A stretch of DNA of 64,000 nt from Trujillonella humicola (lineage in GTDB: Bacteria; Actinomycetota; Actinomycetes; Mycobacteriales; Geodermatophilaceae): assembly GCF_046233715.1 (NCBI RefSeq), contig NZ_JBJNRJ010000016.1:1-64000 (forward strand), given 5' to 3'. The notes under the pieces were generated by a model. The model made no database searches. It was not told the origin of the DNA and worked only from the letters and a program-made list of their open reading frames with translations. Within the stretch, counting starts at the first letter, position 1. Each line of letters begins with the position of its first letter. A program made the translations under genes and the position numbers. Shown in pieces: positions 16,310-26,612 of the stretch.

Positions 16310-18085
16310 CTACTCCGCGTCGGCGATGGTGCAGATGACCGCGCCGCTGGTCACCGTGGCGCCGACCTCGGCGGCCAGGCCGGTGACCGTGCCGGCCTTG
16401 TGCGCGGTGATCGGCTGCTCCATCTTCATCGCCTCGAGGACGACGACCAGGTCGCCGGCCTCCACGGTGGCGCCGTCCTCGACGGCGACCTTGACGATCG
16501 TGCCCTGCATCGGCGAGGTCAGGGAGTCCCCGGAGGCCGCGGAACCGCCGTGGCCGCCACCGCGCTTGCGCGGCTTGGCGCCGGCACCCGCCGCGACACC
16601 GCCCCCGCCCAGCCCACCGCCGCCGGCCGCCAGGCCGGCGGGCAGCGACACCTCGAGCCGGCGCGAGCCGACCTCGACGACGACGGTCTGCCGCTCCTCG
16701 GCCTCCCGGCCCTCGGCGGGCGCGGCCGAGTACGGCGGCACCTGGTTGTCCCACTCGGTCTCGATCCAGCGGGTGTGCACGGTGAACGGCTCGCTGGTGA
16801 ACGCCTCGTCGCGGACGACGGCGCGGTGGAACGGGATGACGGTCGGCATGCCCTCGACCACCAGCTCGTCCAGCGCGCGGCGGGAGCGCTGCAGGGCCTC
16901 CTCGCGGGTGGCGCCGGTGACGATCAGCTTGGCCAGCATCGAGTCGAACGCGCCGGCGACCTCCCCGCCGGTCTCCACGCCGGAGTCCCACCGGACGCCG
17001 GGACCCTGCGGGATCTCCAGCCGGGTCACCGGGCCGGGGGCCGGCATGAAGTTGCGGCCGGCGTCCTCGGCGTTGATCCGGAACTCGATGCTGTGCCCGC
17101 GCGGGGTGGGGTCCTCGGTGATCTCCAGGGGCAGGCCCTCGGCGATCCGGAACTGCTGGCGGACCAGGTCGATGCCGCTGGTCTCCTCGCTGACCGGGTG
17201 CTCGACCTGCAGGCGGGTGTTGACCTCGAGGAACGAGATCGAGCCGTCGGTGCCGACGAGGTACTCGACGGTGCCGGCGCCGTGGTACCCGGCCTCCTTG
17301 CAGATGGCCTTGGCCGAGGAGTGGATCCGGGCGCGCTGCTCGTCGGTGAGGAACGGCGCGGGGGCCTCCTCGACCAGCTTCTGGTTGCGCCGCTGCAGCG
17401 AGCAGTCCCGGGTGCCGACGACGATCACGTTGCCGTGGGTGTCGGCCAGGACCTGCGCCTCGACGTGCCGGGGCTTGTCCAGGAACCGCTCGACGAAGCA
17501 CTCGCCGCGGCCGAAGGCGGAGACGGCCTCGCGGACGGCGGAGTCGAACAGTTCGGGGATCTCCTCCTTGGTGCGGGCCACCTTCAGCCCGCGACCGCCG
17601 CCGCCGAACGCCGCCTTGATCGCCACGGGCAGGCCGTGCTCCTCGGCGAAGGCCACGACCTCGTCGGCGCCGCCGACCGGGTCCTTGGTGCCGGGCACCA
17701 GCGGCGCGCCGGCCCGGGTGGCGATGTGCCGGGCGGCCACCTTGTCGCCGAGGTCGATGATCGCCTGGGGGGAGGGCCCGATCCAGGTCAGCCCGGCGTC
17801 GATCACGGCCTGCGCGAAGTCGGCGTTCTCGGACAGGAAGCCGTAGCCGGGGTGGATCGCGTCGGCGCCGGACTGCTTGGCCGCGTCGAGGATCTTGTCG
17901 ATCACCAGGTAGGAGTCGCCGGGCGTGGTCCCGCCCAGGGCGAAGGCCTCGTCGGCGGCGCGCACGTGCAGGGCGTCGCGGTCGGGCTCGGCGTACACGG
18001 CGACGCTGGTGAGGCCGGCGTCCCTGCAGGCGCGGGCGACCCGGACGGCGATCTCCCCGCGGTTGGCGATCAGGACCTTCTGCAC
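16310..18085 (-). CDS. accA: Acyl-CoA carboxylase alpha chain (biotin carboxylase plus biotin carrier)
   Basis: A 591-residue fusion that carboxylates its own biotin with ATP and bicarbonate and passes the CO2 to an AccD partner. The biotin carboxylase starts VQKVLIANRGEIAVRVARAC; FGGGGRGLKV is the ATP-grasp glycine loop and FLEVNTRLQVEHPV the active-site region. The C-terminal carrier has EAMKMEQ with the biotinylated Lys554. GTG 18085 was chosen because GAGGGAG precedes it; upstream in-frame sequence has no family match. It is the equivalent of mycobacterial AccA3, which serves several AccD subunits. accE, accD and maf lie upstream on the same strand, and birA, which would biotinylate it, is nearby. 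Confidence 0.93.
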   Translation of the reverse strand: MQKVLIANRGEIAVRVARACRDAGLTSVAVYAEPDRDALHVRAADEAFALGGTTPGDSYLVIDKILDAAKQSGADAIHPGYGFLSENADFAQAVIDAGLTWIGPSPQAIIDLGDKVAARHIATRAGAPLVPGTKDPVGGADEVVAFAEEHGLPVAIKAAFGGGGRGLKVARTKEEIPELFDSAVREAVSAFGRGECFVERFLDKPRHVEAQVLADTHGNVIVVGTRDCSLQRRNQKLVEEAPAPFLTDEQRARIHSSAKAICKEAGYHGAGTVEYLVGTDGSISFLEVNTRLQVEHPVSEETSGIDLVRQQFRIAEGLPLEITEDPTPRGHSIEFRINAEDAGRNFMPAPGPVTRLEIPQGPGVRWDSGVETGGEVAGAFDSMLAKLIVTGATREEALQRSRRALDELVVEGMPTVIPFHRAVVRDEAFTSEPFTVHTRWIETEWDNQVPPYSAAPAEGREAEERQTVVVEVGSRRLEVSLPAGLAAGGGGLGGGGVAAGAGAKPRKRGGGHGGSAASGDSLTSPMQGTIVKVAVEDGATVEAGDLVVVLEAMKMEQPITAHKAGTVTGLAAEVGATVTSGAVICTIADAE

Positions 18086-18118
18086 CGTCGTTCTCCCTCG
18101 AAGTGTGCGGCCGGCGGG

Positions 18119-18124
18119 ACAGTA
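18119..18124 (-). promoter_or_regulatory. -10 element (TACTGT) for accA
   Basis: TACTGT on the minus strand, preceded by GGA, lies about 34 bases before the accA GTG. accA therefore probably has its own promoter besides any read-through from maf. Confidence 0.45.
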
Positions 18125-18168
18125 TCCGTGCACCCCCCGGCCGGCCGGGACAGCCGGGGGGCGGCGCC

Positions 18169-18783
18169 TCAGCGGCGCCAGAGATCGGTGATCGTCACGC
18201 CCCGCGAGGCCAGCTGCGTGCGCAGCGTGGCCAGCGAGAGGCCGACGACGGCCGCCGGGTCGCCGTCGACCCGGCGGACGAAGGACGCGCCCAGCCCGTC
18301 CAGGGTGAAGGCACCGGCCACGGCCAGCGGTTCCCCGGTGGCCAGGTAGGCGGCGAGCTCCGCGTCGCTGGGCCGGGCGAAGTGCACCGTCGTCGACACG
18401 ACGGCCACGTCGCGGCCGGCCACGGCGCCGTCGCGCACGTCGAACAGGGCCTGCCCGGTGTGCAGGACGCCGGAGCGGCCCCCGATGAGTTGCCAGCGCT
18501 CGCGCGCCTCGTGCTCGTCGGCCGGCTTGCCCATGGCCCGCCCGCGGTACTCCAGCAGCGAGTCGGCCCCGATCACCAGGGCGTCGGTCTCGCGGGCGGC
18601 GACGGCGGTCGCCTTGGCGGCGGCCAGCAGGGCCACCCGCTCGGCGACCCGCGGCGCCGTCACGGTGGACTCGTCGACGTCGCTGACGACGACGTCCGGG
18701 GACAGCCCGGCCTGGCGCAGCAGGGCCAGGCGGGCCGGGGACGCCGAGGCCAGGACCAGCCGGCGGGCGGCGGTCGCGGTCAC
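18169..18783 (-). CDS. maf: Maf-family nucleotide pyrophosphatase
   Basis: A 204-residue Maf/HAM1-type enzyme that hydrolyses non-standard or excess nucleoside triphosphates to monophosphates. Seen: LVLASASPARLALLRQAG at the start, DVDES, and GADSLLEYRGRAMGKP with the catalytic Asp region. The usual Maf start has SxSPRR; here it reads SASPARL, as in many actinobacteria. Its GTG overlaps the accE stop by four bases. The mycobacterial order accD5-accE5-maf-(sseA)-accA3 is kept, without sseA. Confidence 0.88.
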   Translation of the reverse strand: MTATAARRLVLASASPARLALLRQAGLSPDVVVSDVDESTVTAPRVAERVALLAAAKATAVAARETDALVIGADSLLEYRGRAMGKPADEHEARERWQLIGGRSGVLHTGQALFDVRDGAVAGRDVAVVSTTVHFARPSDAELAAYLATGEPLAVAGAFTLDGLGASFVRRVDGDPAAVVGLSLATLRTQLASRGVTITDLWRR

Positions 18784-19058
18784 GACGGCCGTCCGGACGA
18801 CGCCCAGCCGCCCGGCCCGGCCCGCAGGGGACGGCGGTGCACCGGTGCGCCCCAGGCGCCCACCGGGGAGGGCCGACGCCGGGGCTCCCGCCGCTGGGAC
18901 AGCGCGGCCACGACGGCCGTCAGCGCGGCCAGCTCCTCGGCGGTGGGCTCCCCGCGGACGACGCTCAGCAGCGGAGGAAGGACTCCGTCCTCCCCACCCC
19001 TCGCAGGCTCGGGGCGGGTCCCGGGACGGAGCCGCGGCTGCTCGGTCCGCTCCGTCAC
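18780..19058 (-). CDS. accE: Acyl-CoA carboxylase epsilon subunit, with repeat-derived N-terminal extension
   Basis: A 92-residue small subunit that stabilises AccA-AccD complexes. The recognisable core is LLSVVRGEPTAEELAALTAV (residues about 30-50), the AccE signature; the rest is basic and disordered. About 20 residues before the core, Pro/Arg/Gly-rich, are encoded by the hairpin element at 18975-19032 and do not look like other AccE N-termini. Both ends overlap neighbours by four bases (GTGA), so accD, accE and maf are coupled. An alternative is that translation starts inside and the repeat is untranslated, but no good start lies between it and the core. Confidence 0.75.
   Translation of the reverse strand: MTERTEQPRLRPGTRPEPARGGEDGVLPPLLSVVRGEPTAEELAALTAVVAALSQRREPRRRPSPVGAWGAPVHRRPLRAGPGGWASSGRPS
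18975..19032 (+). repeat. Hairpin element, copy A, inside accE
   Basis: After GAGGAAGGA, the outer arm CTCCGTCC (18983-18990) pairs with GGACGGAG (19024-19031). The inner arm CCC-A-CCCC (18993-19000) pairs with GGGG-C-GGG (19011-19018) around TCGCAGGCTC. The double-stem layout is shared with copy B in dprE1, but the paired bases differ in a compensatory way. Confidence 0.75.
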
Positions 19059-20680
19059 AGCGGGATGTTCCCGTGCTTCTTCGGCGGCAGGGTCTGGCGC
19101 TTGTTGGCCAGCAGGCGCAGCGCCTTGGTGACCTCGACGCGGGTCTCGGAGGGCCGGATCACCTGGTCGACGTACCCGCGGTCGGCGGCGACGTAGGGGT
19201 TGAGCAGCGTGTCCTCGTAGCTGGTCATCAGCTCGGCCCGGCGGGCGTCGGCGTCCGGGGCGTCGGCGAGCTCGCGCCGGTAGAGGATGTTCACCGCGCC
19301 CTGGGCGCCCACGACCGCGATCTGCGCGGTGGGCCAGGCCAGGTTGAGGTCGGCGCCGAGGTGCTTGGAGCCCATGACGTCGTACGCCCCGCCGTAGGCC
19401 TTGCGGGTGATCACCGTGACCTTGGGGACGGTCGCCTCCGCGTAGGCGTAGATGAGCTTGGCGCCGCGGCGGATGATCCCCTCCCACTCCTGGGAGGTGC
19501 CGGGCAGGAAGCCCGGGACGTCGACGAAGGTCAGCACCGGGACGTTGAACGCGTCGCAGGTGCGCACGAACCGCGCGGCCTTCTCGCTCGCGTCGATGTC
19601 GAGGGTGCCGGCGAACTGCGTGGGCTGGTTGGCCACGACGCCGACCGGGCGGCCCTCGACCCGGCCGAAGCCGACGATGATGTTCGGCGCGAACAGCGGC
19701 TGCACCTCGAGGAACTCGCCGTCGTCCAGCACGTGCTCGAGCACCGAGTGCATGTCGTAGGGCGTGTTGGCCGAGTCCGGGATGACGGTGTCGAGCTCGC
19801 GGTCGTCGTCGGTGACGCCGTCGGGGCTGGCGTCGACCGGACCGACCTCGACCGCGGGGAGCGGGTCGAGGTTGTTGCTCGGCAGGTAGGACAGCAGCGC
19901 CTTCACGTAGTCGAGGGCGTCGTTCTCGTCCTCGGCCATGTAGTGCGCGACGCCGGACTTGGTGTTGTGGGTGCGGGCGCCGCCGAGCTCCTCGAGCGTG
20001 ACCTCCTCGCCGGTCACGGTCTTCACCACGTCGGGCCCGGTGATGAACATCTGGCTGGTCTGGTCGACCATCACGATGAAGTCGGTCAGGGCCGGGGAGT
20101 AGACGTGCCCGCCGGCCGCGGCGCCCATCACCAGCGAGATCTGCGGGATGACGCCGGAGGCGTGCACGTTGCGCAGGAAGATCTCGCCGTAGAGGCCGAG
20201 GGAGACCACGCCCTCCTGGATGCGCGCGCCGCCGCCCTCGTTGATGCCGATGATCGGGCAGCCGTTGCGGATGGCCAGGTCGAGGACCTTCACGATCTTC
20301 TCGCCGTAGACCTCGCCGAGGCTGCCGCCGAAGACGGTCACGTCCTGGGAGAAGACGCAGACGGGGCGCCCGTCGACCGTGCCGTAGCCGGTGACGACGC
20401 CGTCGCCGAAGGGCCGGCGGGCGTCCATCCCGAAGTTCGTCGACCGGTGCCGGGCGAACTCGTCGAGCTCGGTGAACGAGCCGGGGTCCAGCAGCGCCTC
20501 GATGCGCTCGCGCGCGGTCATCTTGCCCGCGGCGTGCTGCTTCTCCACGGCACGCTCCGAGCCGGCGTGGGTGGCCTCCTGGACCCGCCGCTCGAAGTCC
20601 GCCAGCTTGCCGGCGGTGGTGTGGATGTCGATGTCGCCGGGGACGCTGTCGCCCGCGCTCTCCAGTTCAGCCGCGCTCAC
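19055..20680 (-). CDS. accD: Propionyl-/acyl-CoA carboxylase beta chain (carboxyltransferase)
   Basis: A 541-residue carboxyltransferase of the AccD5/PccB type, which moves CO2 from carboxybiotin to propionyl-CoA (and possibly acetyl-CoA) to give methylmalonyl-CoA. Seen: CoA-site GINEGGGARIQEGV, oxyanion GAAAGGHVYSPALTDF, and KAYGGAYDVMGSKHLGAD in the C-terminal half. GTG 20680 follows GGCAGGGT. The product feeds the mutA-mutB mutase 12 kb away through an epimerase not in this window. The stop overlaps accE. The promoter is divergent from birA and shares its -10 region. Confidence 0.93.
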   Translation of the reverse strand: MSAAELESAGDSVPGDIDIHTTAGKLADFERRVQEATHAGSERAVEKQHAAGKMTARERIEALLDPGSFTELDEFARHRSTNFGMDARRPFGDGVVTGYGTVDGRPVCVFSQDVTVFGGSLGEVYGEKIVKVLDLAIRNGCPIIGINEGGGARIQEGVVSLGLYGEIFLRNVHASGVIPQISLVMGAAAGGHVYSPALTDFIVMVDQTSQMFITGPDVVKTVTGEEVTLEELGGARTHNTKSGVAHYMAEDENDALDYVKALLSYLPSNNLDPLPAVEVGPVDASPDGVTDDDRELDTVIPDSANTPYDMHSVLEHVLDDGEFLEVQPLFAPNIIVGFGRVEGRPVGVVANQPTQFAGTLDIDASEKAARFVRTCDAFNVPVLTFVDVPGFLPGTSQEWEGIIRRGAKLIYAYAEATVPKVTVITRKAYGGAYDVMGSKHLGADLNLAWPTAQIAVVGAQGAVNILYRRELADAPDADARRAELMTSYEDTLLNPYVAADRGYVDQVIRPSETRVEVTKALRLLANKRQTLPPKKHGNIPL

Positions 20681-20747
20681 AGACCCTGCCTCGCTCTGCT
20701 CGGGAATCAGGCCGCCGGCTCCCACCGGGTGCCGGGCTCGCGGTGCG

Positions 20748-20754
20748 TAGCGTA
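20748..20754. promoter_or_regulatory. Overlapping symmetric -10 elements for accD (minus) and birA (plus)
   Basis: The 7-mer TAGCGTA contains TAGCGT on the plus strand, 6 bases before the birA GTG, and TACGCT on the minus strand, about 69 bases before the accD GTG. One site could start transcription in both directions and coordinate the carboxylase with its biotin ligase. Confidence 0.5.
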
Positions 20755-20759
20755 GGGGA

Positions 20760-21623
20760 GTGCCCGGAGAGCCCTCCCCGTCGCCGTCGGACTCCCGCTG
20801 GTCGGACCTCGAGCGGCCGGCCCTGGACGCCGCCGCGCTGACCGCCGCGCTCACCCGTGACAGCCGGCTGTGGCGCGAGGTGGAGGTCGTCGGGCGGATC
20901 GGTTCGACGAACGCCGAGCTGGTCGCCCGCGCGTCGGCCGACGACGGTCCGGCGCCCGAGGGCACCGTGCTCGTCGCCGAGCACCAGGACGCCGGCCGCG
21001 GCCGGCTGGACCGGGTGTGGACCTCGCCCCCGCGGGCCGGCCTCACCGTCTCGGTGCTGCTGCGACCCGACGTGCCGGCCGCGCGCCGCGGCTGGCTGCC
21101 GCTGCTCACCGGCGTCGCGCTGGCCGAGGCCGTCGGCCAGGTCCCCGGCGTCCGGACGGCGCTCAAGTGGCCCAACGACCTGCTCGCCGCCGACGGAAGC
21201 AAGCTCGCCGGAATCCTCGCCGAGGCGGTCCCCGCCGCCCCGCCCGCCGTCGTCGTCGGTGTCGGGCTCAACGTCTCCACCCGCCCCGGCGAGCTGCCCG
21301 AGGGGGCGTCGTCCCTGGCGATGGAGGTCGGCCGCACGGTCGACCGGGCGCCGGTGCTGCTGGAGTTCCTCCGCGCGCTGGAGCGCCGCTACTCGGCGTG
21401 GACGGCGGTGCTCGGTGATCCGGTGCAGAGCGGGCTGGCCGCCGACTACCTCGCGTGGTGCGCCACGGTGGGCACCGAGGTCGTGGTGACGATGCCCGAC
21501 GGCTCGGCGCTGGAGGGCGTAGCGCAGGCCGTCGACTGGGACGGCCGCCTCGTCGTCCGCACCTCCGGCGGGACGGTGGAGATGGCCAGCGGGGACGTCC
21601 GGCACGTGCGCCCGCGCCCGTAG
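20760..21623 (+). CDS. birA: Biotin--[acetyl-CoA-carboxylase] ligase
   Basis: A 287-residue biotin protein ligase that activates biotin with ATP and attaches it to the carrier lysine of AccA. Seen: GSTNAELVARA, the biotin/AMP loop EHQDAGRGRLDRVWTSP (GRGRxxR-type), LKWPNDLLAADGSKLAGIL, and VVGVGLNVSTRP. It lacks the N-terminal helix-turn-helix of E. coli BirA, so it is an enzyme only. The leaderless GTG fits the promoter at 20748. The position opposite accD matches mycobacteria. Confidence 0.93.
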   Translation: MPGEPSPSPSDSRWSDLERPALDAAALTAALTRDSRLWREVEVVGRIGSTNAELVARASADDGPAPEGTVLVAEHQDAGRGRLDRVWTSPPRAGLTVSVLLRPDVPAARRGWLPLLTGVALAEAVGQVPGVRTALKWPNDLLAADGSKLAGILAEAVPAAPPAVVVGVGLNVSTRPGELPEGASSLAMEVGRTVDRAPVLLEFLRALERRYSAWTAVLGDPVQSGLAADYLAWCATVGTEVVVTMPDGSALEGVAQAVDWDGRLVVRTSGGTVEMASGDVRHVRPRP

Positions 21624-21719
21624 CGGGAGGCGCGGGGGCCGGTGGTGCCCCTGGGACGACACGGCGCCGCGGCGCCCGGACGGTTCCCGGCGGGGCCCCG
21701 GCTGCGTCACCCTGTCGCC

Positions 21720-22280
21720 ATGGGCTACCCCGACAAGCTGCTGGCCTCCGACGAGGAGGTCGTGCGCCACCTGCACCCGCACTGGCTGACCGTCTTCTGG
21801 CCGGTCGTGCTGCTCCTGCTGATCGTCGGCGGCGCCTCCTTCGGCGCCGCGATCGTGCCGTCGGGCGACGACCGCACCGGGCTGTACCGCCTGCTGATCG
21901 CCGTCGCGGCGCTGCTGCTGCTGCTCGTCCTCGTGCTGGTGCCGCTGCTGCGCTGGCGGACCACGCACTACGTGATCACCACGCACCGCCTGCTGTTCCG
22001 CGAGGGCATCCTGGCCCGCAAGGGGCGCGACATCGGCCTGTCCCGGATCACCGACGTGTCCTACAGCCAGAGCCTGTGGGAGCGGATCATCCAGTCCGGG
22101 ACCATCAGCATCGAGTCGGCCGGCGACAGCGGCCCCACCGTGCTGAGGCAGATCCCCGACAGCGACGGCGTCCAGCAGCTGATCAACCACATGATCGAGG
22201 AGGACGCCGACCGGCGCGGCCGGGAGAACGCCGGCTACCTGCGCGGCGACGACCAGGCCTCGGGGACGCCCGCCCGCTGA
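21720..22280 (+). CDS. PH-domain (bPH2) membrane protein
   Basis: A 186-residue protein with two helices (about residues 22-42 and 56-78) followed by a bacterial PH-like domain: THYVITTHRLLFREGILARKGRDIGLSRI is the DUF304/bPH2 pattern (split here by other residues only at the ends). The equivalent gene Rv3278c sits next to birA in M. tuberculosis. The function is unknown. Start ATG 21720 was chosen since the sequence upstream is low-complexity. Confidence 0.82.
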   Translation: MGYPDKLLASDEEVVRHLHPHWLTVFWPVVLLLLIVGGASFGAAIVPSGDDRTGLYRLLIAVAALLLLLVLVLVPLLRWRTTHYVITTHRLLFREGILARKGRDIGLSRITDVSYSQSLWERIIQSGTISIESAGDSGPTVLRQIPDSDGVQQLINHMIEEDADRRGRENAGYLRGDDQASGTPAR

Positions 22281-22308
22281 CTCCGACCGGCCGCCGGGCC
22301 GACCGTGC

Positions 22309-24930
<2,622 letters not shown>

Positions 24931-24996
24931 CGCGCAGCGGCGGACGCGGGACCAGCCTCCTGCCCGCCCCGCGGCCCGATGCGGGCGACCGCGAAG

Positions 24997-25024
24997 TGTC
25001 GCGATGTGACAACGGAGCGCGACA
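24997..25024. promoter_or_regulatory. Inverted repeat between the divergent kinase and acyltransferase genes
   Basis: TGTCGCG (24997-25003) is repeated inverted as CGCGACA (25018-25024) with a 14-base spacer. It lies about 45 bases upstream of a TAGCGT -10 (25067-25072) for the acyltransferase. It may be an operator; no protein is assigned. Confidence 0.35.
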
Positions 25025-25122
25025 TCTTTGTGCGTGGCTCGACTGCATCCCGGCAGAGGCCGTCACTAGCGTCGGAGCTCCGAGGGACGGACCGTTCCAC
25101 GTCTCCACCGAGGGGTTCTGCG

Positions 25123-26523
25123 ATGCGCGAAGACACGGCCACCGGACCGGACGCGACCCGGCGTCGCGACATCCCGGCGCTGACCGGACTGCGCGCGGTC
25201 GCGGCCTGCTGGGTCGTCCTCTTCCACGTCCAGATGTTCACCTGGCCCTACCTGGACCAGCTGCCGCTCGTGCGGCCGCTGATCGCGGCGGGCTGGACCG
25301 GTGTGGAGCTGTTCTTCGTCCTGAGCGGCTTCGTCATCACCCTGACCTACGGCCAGCGGATGGGCTCGCGGCCGCGGCTGGGCCAGGGGGTCCACTTCCT
25401 GGTGAACCGGGTGGCCCGGGTGTGGCCGGCGTGGGCGGTGGTCACCGTGCTGGCCGGCGCGTGGGTGTGGTCGCTGCGCAAGGGCGGCTGGGACGCCGAC
25501 GTCATCACCACCCACGCCGACGCGGACCTGGGCTCGCTGGTGTCCCAGCTGACCATGACCCAGATGTGGGGGCGCATCGACCACGCCGGGGCGAGCTTCG
25601 TGCTCCCGGGCTGGTCGATCAGCGCGGAGTGGACGGCCTACCTGCTGTTCCCCGTCGTCGTCGTCCTGGTGTGGCAGCTGCGCCGGCTGCCGGCGTGGCT
25701 GCTGATGGTCCTCGCGGTGGCCGCGATGTCGCCGCTGTCCTACATCGCCTTCACGACCGGGACCCCCGACCACCAGCAGGACTGGATGCTGCGGATCGCC
25801 TGCGGCTTCACGGCCGGCATGCTGACCGCGCTCGCCGTCCGCAGGATCCGGGTGACCGAGCGGGTCGAGTCCGTGGCCCTGGCCGCCCTGGTGTCGTCGA
25901 TCGGCCTGGTGGTCACCGGGTCCACGTGGGCGATGTGGAACCGCGGGACCGACTACGACACCGACTACTCCGCGGTGGTCGTCGTGGCCTTCCCGGTGAT
26001 CGTGGCCGCGCTCGCCCTGACCAGCCGGGGCCCCGCCCGCTGGCTGTCCTCCGCGCCGCTCGTCTACGGGGGGAAGATCTCCTACGCCCTGTACCTGGTG
26101 CACTTCCTGGTCCTCGACGTGGTCATCACGCTGTGGTGGCAGGACCCCGCGACGCGCGGCGAGCTCACCCCCGGTCTCGCCCTGGCCATGCCGGCACTGG
26201 TCCTGGCGTGCCTGCTGCTCAGCGCCGCGCTGCACCACGGCGTCGAGGAGCCGGGACGGCGCCTGGTGCTGGCCGGGGTCGCCCGGCTGACCGGCCGGCG
26301 CGCCCCGCGGCGCCGCGCCGCCGGGACCCCGCTTCCGGTCGTGCTGCCCGAGGTGGTCCCCACCGCGGAGGTCCCCGTGGCGGTGGCCGCGGGCCCGCGG
26401 ACCGAGCGGCTGCTCGCCGTCGGGCGCGGCACCGACGTCCCGCCGGTGCGCCCGCTGCGCGCGGTCGCGCCCGCCGCGGGGAGCCGGCCCCCCGCGCGGG
26501 TGCGCTCCGGCGCGGCCGGCTGA
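25123..26523 (+). CDS. Acyltransferase family 3 membrane protein (OafA/YrhL-like)
   Basis: A 466-residue membrane O-acyltransferase with about 10 helices. The family start IPALTGLRAVAACWVVLFH (with the catalytic His) and GVELFFVLSGFVIT are clear, followed by RVARVWPAW and SWSISAEW. These enzymes acetylate or succinylate sugars of wall or capsule polymers on the outer face. The last 90 residues are Pro/Ala/Arg-rich and cytoplasmic. A GAGGGG site precedes the ATG. The TAGCGT at 25067-25072 implies a leader of about 50 bases. Confidence 0.88.
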   Translation: MREDTATGPDATRRRDIPALTGLRAVAACWVVLFHVQMFTWPYLDQLPLVRPLIAAGWTGVELFFVLSGFVITLTYGQRMGSRPRLGQGVHFLVNRVARVWPAWAVVTVLAGAWVWSLRKGGWDADVITTHADADLGSLVSQLTMTQMWGRIDHAGASFVLPGWSISAEWTAYLLFPVVVVLVWQLRRLPAWLLMVLAVAAMSPLSYIAFTTGTPDHQQDWMLRIACGFTAGMLTALAVRRIRVTERVESVALAALVSSIGLVVTGSTWAMWNRGTDYDTDYSAVVVVAFPVIVAALALTSRGPARWLSSAPLVYGGKISYALYLVHFLVLDVVITLWWQDPATRGELTPGLALAMPALVLACLLLSAALHHGVEEPGRRLVLAGVARLTGRRAPRRRAAGTPLPVVLPEVVPTAEVPVAVAAGPRTERLLAVGRGTDVPPVRPLRAVAPAAGSRPPARVRSGAAG

Positions 26524-26598
26524 CCGTCCCACCCCCGCCCTCCGGGGTGTGACGGATCGGTCACGGCGTGCCGTGGGCGTTCTGTCGGTACCCCGACC

Positions 26599-26604
26599 TA
26601 CCGT
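26599..26604 (+). promoter_or_regulatory. -10 element (TACCGT) for sbcD
   Basis: TACCGT ends 8 bases before the sbcD ATG, giving a leaderless or nearly leaderless transcript. An imperfect inverted repeat GTGAC-6-GTCAC lies at 26549-26564. Confidence 0.5.
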
Positions 26605-26612
26605 CTCGGTCC

